DNA from: JBOFFC01 sp051648405
Lineage (GTDB): Bacteria > Planctomycetota > Planctomycetia > Pirellulales > Lacipirellulaceae
Direction: 5' to 3'
NCBI GenBank assembly: GCA_051648405.1
Contig: JBOFFC010000151.1
Coordinates: 1-64,000 of the forward strand
Length of the DNA: 64,000 nt
This document shows positions 61,837 through 64,000 of the stretch, one piece after another. Each line of letters begins with the position of its first letter. Within the stretch, counting starts at the first letter, position 1. The translations under genes were made by a program, and so were the position numbers. The notes beneath the pieces were generated by a model. It made no database searches. It was not told the DNA's origin and saw only the letters and a program-made list of their open reading frames with translations.

Positions 61837-62330
61837 GAGGAGCCTCCGGGGTGGGCTAGCGCCGAACTTGCCGGGCCGCGTCTCACGCTTGCGATTCGGT
61901 TCGTGATCGCGGAGAGCGGCGTCGGGCGGCTGGCGGTGCGAGCGGCTGGGGATGGGATCGCCCCCGGACTGGGGACGACACGCTAGCGGGCGGGACCCCG
62001 CGCTGGGCGGGGCCGCGTACACACGCAGCGGCGGAGGGGGCCAGGCTGGCACATGGCGCGACCGGACTTGTTCATAGCGCGAATCGTACGGCGATCGTGC
62101 GCGCGGAGCAACTCGTCGGAAGTGGGTATTCGGCGCCGGAGCCCGGTCGCGGCCAGCGAAAGCCGGCCGGCCGCTACCTCTCGCCGCGCGGTGCTAGCTT
62201 GCGGTTGCCGTCGCCGCCGTCACACAATCGGCGAAGCGCGTCCCCCGCGATCCGTAGGGCGGCCCTCGGGGCTGGTTCGCGTCGCCGCCGGTCGATGTCC
62301 GATCCCCCTCCGGTTGAGGAGCTCCCCACG
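61837..62330. other. Divergent intergenic region (cysE and TPR gene)
   Basis: 494 bp, high GC with a few inverted GC runs (61960-62015). Short ORFs at 62053-62334 and others look spurious. GAGGAG precedes the TPR start. No promoter identified. Confidence 0.4.
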
Positions 62331-64000
62331 ATGAGCCGACGCTCCGCTCAACGACTCGCGCTCGCCGTGCTCGTCGCCGTCAGTCCCCTCGGGTACGGCG
62401 GCCAGGACGGTCCCGACGCAACCGCCGCCACGACGGACTCGCTCGAGGGCTTGGGGCCCCACCGTCGCAAGGTATCGACGCGCTCGCCCGAGGCGCAGGC
62501 GTACTTCGACCGGGGACTGGCGTACCTGTACGCGTTCAACCACGACGAGGCGATCCGCTCGTTCGACGACGCGGCCGCCGCGGACCCGGCCTGCGTGGCT
62601 GCCCACTGGGGGAAGGCGCTGGCCTTGGGCCCCCACGTGAACTTCCCGCTGATGCCCGAGGAGAAGAACCGCGAGGCGCTCGGCGCATTGCGGCGAGCCC
62701 AAGCGTGGATTGGTCACGCGTCGCCACTCGAGCGCGAGCTCGTCCAGGCGCTGGCGAAGCGCTACGACGCCGACCCGCCGGAAGACCGCAAGGCCCTCGA
62801 CGTGGCCTACGCCGAGGCGATGCGTGAGGTGTGGCGCCGCAATCCCAACGACGCCGACGTCGGGGCGCTGTTCGCAGAAGCGTTGATGGACGTATGGCCT
62901 TGGGACCTGTGGAGCGGCTCGGGGGAACCCCGCCCGGACACGGCGGAAGTCCTCGCGACGATCGACAGCGTGCTCGCGATGGCGCCGACGCACCCGCTCG
63001 CGCTGCACTTGCACGTCCACGCCCTCGAAGCGTCGCCCCACCCCGAGCGCGCCGCGGACTCGGCCGACCGGCTCCGCACGCTCGCCCCGCGGCTCGGTCA
63101 CCTGGTCCACATGCCGTCGCACATCGACGTGCGCTTGGGTCGATGGCAGCGGGCGATCGAAGCGAACCACCGGGCGATCGAAGCCGACGCCGCCTACGCC
63201 GACCAAGCGGCCGAGCAAGATTTCTACCGCATCTACATGGCCCACAACCGCCACATGCTGGCCTACGCCGCGACCATGCGCGGGCAGAGCTCGCTGGCGA
63301 CCGAGCAGATCGACGCGATGGTCGATGAAATGCCGGCCGACTGGCTCGAGAAGAACGCGCTGTTCGTCGATGGCATGCGGACGATGCCTTACGAGCTGCA
63401 CCTGAGGTTCGGGCGGTGGGACCAGATGCTCGCCGAGCCGCAGCCGCCGGGGTTCCTGCCGATCTGTCGTGCGTTCCGACTCTACGCCCGCGGCGTGGCG
63501 CACGCCGCCCAGGGCGACGTTGCCCGCGGCCGCGTTGAGCAACAGGCGTATCGCGCCGCGGTCGCCGCGCTCCCCGAGGAAGCGATGTTCGTGCAGAACC
63601 CGGCGGCCGAAGTGCTGGCGGTCGCCGACAGGCTGCTCGAAGGAGAGCTCCTGTACCGCGAGGGGGCCGTCGATCGCGCAGTCGAGGCGCTCGAGCAAGG
63701 GGTCCGCCTCGAGGACGCGCTGCGTTACATCGAGCCCCCCGACTGGATCCAGCCGGTTCGGCACGTCTTGGGAGCGACGCTGATCGACGCGCGACGGTTC
63801 GACGCGGCCGAAGCCGTCTACCGGGCAGACCTCGTGCGCAACCCCCACAACGGTTGGTCGCTGCGCGGGCTTGCGCAGTGCCTGCGGGCGCAGGGCGACG
63901 GGACCGAAGCGGCCGAGGTCGAGGCCCGCTTCCGAAAGGCGTGGCGCGACGCCGACGTGCGGCTCACTTCATCGTGCCTTTGCCTGCCCGCGCAGAATTG
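62331..64000 (+). CDS. Secreted TPR protein (3' end beyond window)
   Basis: An ORF open from the ATG at 62331 (GAGGAG upstream) through the right edge, at least 556 codons. The signal peptide is about residues 1-23. Tetratricopeptide units are seen from about residue 60 (AYFDRGLAYLYAFNHDEAIRSFDDA) and again near the end (ALRYIEPPDW; GATLIDARRFDAAEAVYRADLVRNP; LRGLAQCLRAQGDGTEAAEVE). The central part is rich in histidines (HLHVHALEASPHPERA, LVHMPSHIDVR, AHNRHMLAY), which could bind a metal. I do not recognise a named family. Partial, so the C-terminus is unknown. Confidence 0.8.
   Translation, partial: MSRRSAQRLALAVLVAVSPLGYGGQDGPDATAATTDSLEGLGPHRRKVSTRSPEAQAYFDRGLAYLYAFNHDEAIRSFDDAAAADPACVAAHWGKALALGPHVNFPLMPEEKNREALGALRRAQAWIGHASPLERELVQALAKRYDADPPEDRKALDVAYAEAMREVWRRNPNDADVGALFAEALMDVWPWDLWSGSGEPRPDTAEVLATIDSVLAMAPTHPLALHLHVHALEASPHPERAADSADRLRTLAPRLGHLVHMPSHIDVRLGRWQRAIEANHRAIEADAAYADQAAEQDFYRIYMAHNRHMLAYAATMRGQSSLATEQIDAMVDEMPADWLEKNALFVDGMRTMPYELHLRFGRWDQMLAEPQPPGFLPICRAFRLYARGVAHAAQGDVARGRVEQQAYRAAVAALPEEAMFVQNPAAEVLAVADRLLEGELLYREGAVDRAVEALEQGVRLEDALRYIEPPDWIQPVRHVLGATLIDARRFDAAEAVYRADLVRNPHNGWSLRGLAQCLRAQGDGTEAAEVEARFRKAWRDADVRLTSSCLCLPAQN

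Noticed and set aside
62053..62334. 93-codon ORF upstream of the TPR gene
   Set aside because: Arginine-rich shadow with no ribosome-binding site or family features.
62220..63848. 542-codon minus-strand ORF opposite the TPR gene
   Set aside because: The plus-strand reading has a signal peptide and TPR units and a ribosome-binding site; the minus strand does not.
1..64000. CRISPR arrays, rRNA genes, transposases, prophage genes
   Set aside because: None seen: no regular repeat-spacer pattern, no rRNA-like stretch, no transposase motif in any protein read.

Overview
The window reads as a piece of a high-GC planctomycete chromosome, most likely order Pirellulales. Evidence: three secreted proteins end in PEP-CTERM sorting tails (5293-6675, 29185-30867, 31936-32826); there is a BBP7-like outer-membrane barrel, an excisionase-HTH/receiver fusion, and intergenic regions filled with short interspersed repeats of the kind seen in that phylum. 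No rRNA, CRISPR array, prophage or transposase was found. Most genes are housekeeping. One tRNA gene (Thr, CGT) lies at 50763.

Layout. 0.1-8.9 kb: argG, a SAM methyltransferase, a double-length ABC-2 permease, yaaA, a PEP-CTERM matrixin protease, a pyrB-type carbamoyltransferase and a YacP-like NYN protein. 9.1-16.9 kb: a compact chemotaxis operon, cheA (with C-terminal receiver)-cheW-mcp-cheB-cheR. 16.9-19.4 kb, opposite strand: a receiver/HTH regulator with a strong promoter and a ~320-nt leader, then a sensorless histidine kinase overlapping an unknown protein. 19.4-28.8 kb: mnmG, Uma2 nuclease, tag, BBP7 barrel, hisD-hisC, a DUF433/DUF5615 toxin-antitoxin pair between direct repeats, and ltaE. 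29-33 kb: PEP-CTERM amidase, redoxin, LamG PEP-CTERM protein. 32.9-35.4 kb is accessory: two small membrane proteins among REPIN-like repeats and a lower-GC abortive-infection gene. 35.5-40.4 kb: glutamate dehydrogenase and two secretin-short-domain-like envelope proteins.

40.4-48 kb: DAHP synthase (aroF), msrA, msrB, a SOUL protein and metH. Upstream of aroF I find an undescribed-looking arrangement with the full logic of a classical transcription attenuator: a 27-codon leader peptide with six aromatic codons in an eleven-codon stretch, a hairpin overlapping those codons, a competing 7-bp pairing and a 15-bp terminator-like hairpin. This is my strongest finding. 48.2-49.1 kb: an AdoMet-decarboxylase-like protein translationally coupled to a SET-domain methyltransferase. 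49.4-57.4 kb: a lactate-racemase-family protein, the tRNA, a TPR protein carrying two RNA-polymerase alpha-CTD-like domains, then tgt-yajC-secDF. 57.7-64 kb: LysM protein, a second double-length ABC-2 permease, serine acetyltransferase and a TPR protein that runs off the right edge.

Functionally the window mixes amino-acid and nucleotide biosynthesis (argG, pyrB, hisC, hisD, aroF, metH, cysE, ltaE, gdh), envelope/secretion (yajC-secDF, PEP-CTERM cargo, barrel, LysM), oxidative-damage repair (msrA, msrB, redoxin, yaaA) and signalling. Several candidate promoters sit so close to start codons that leaderless or very short-leader transcripts are likely.
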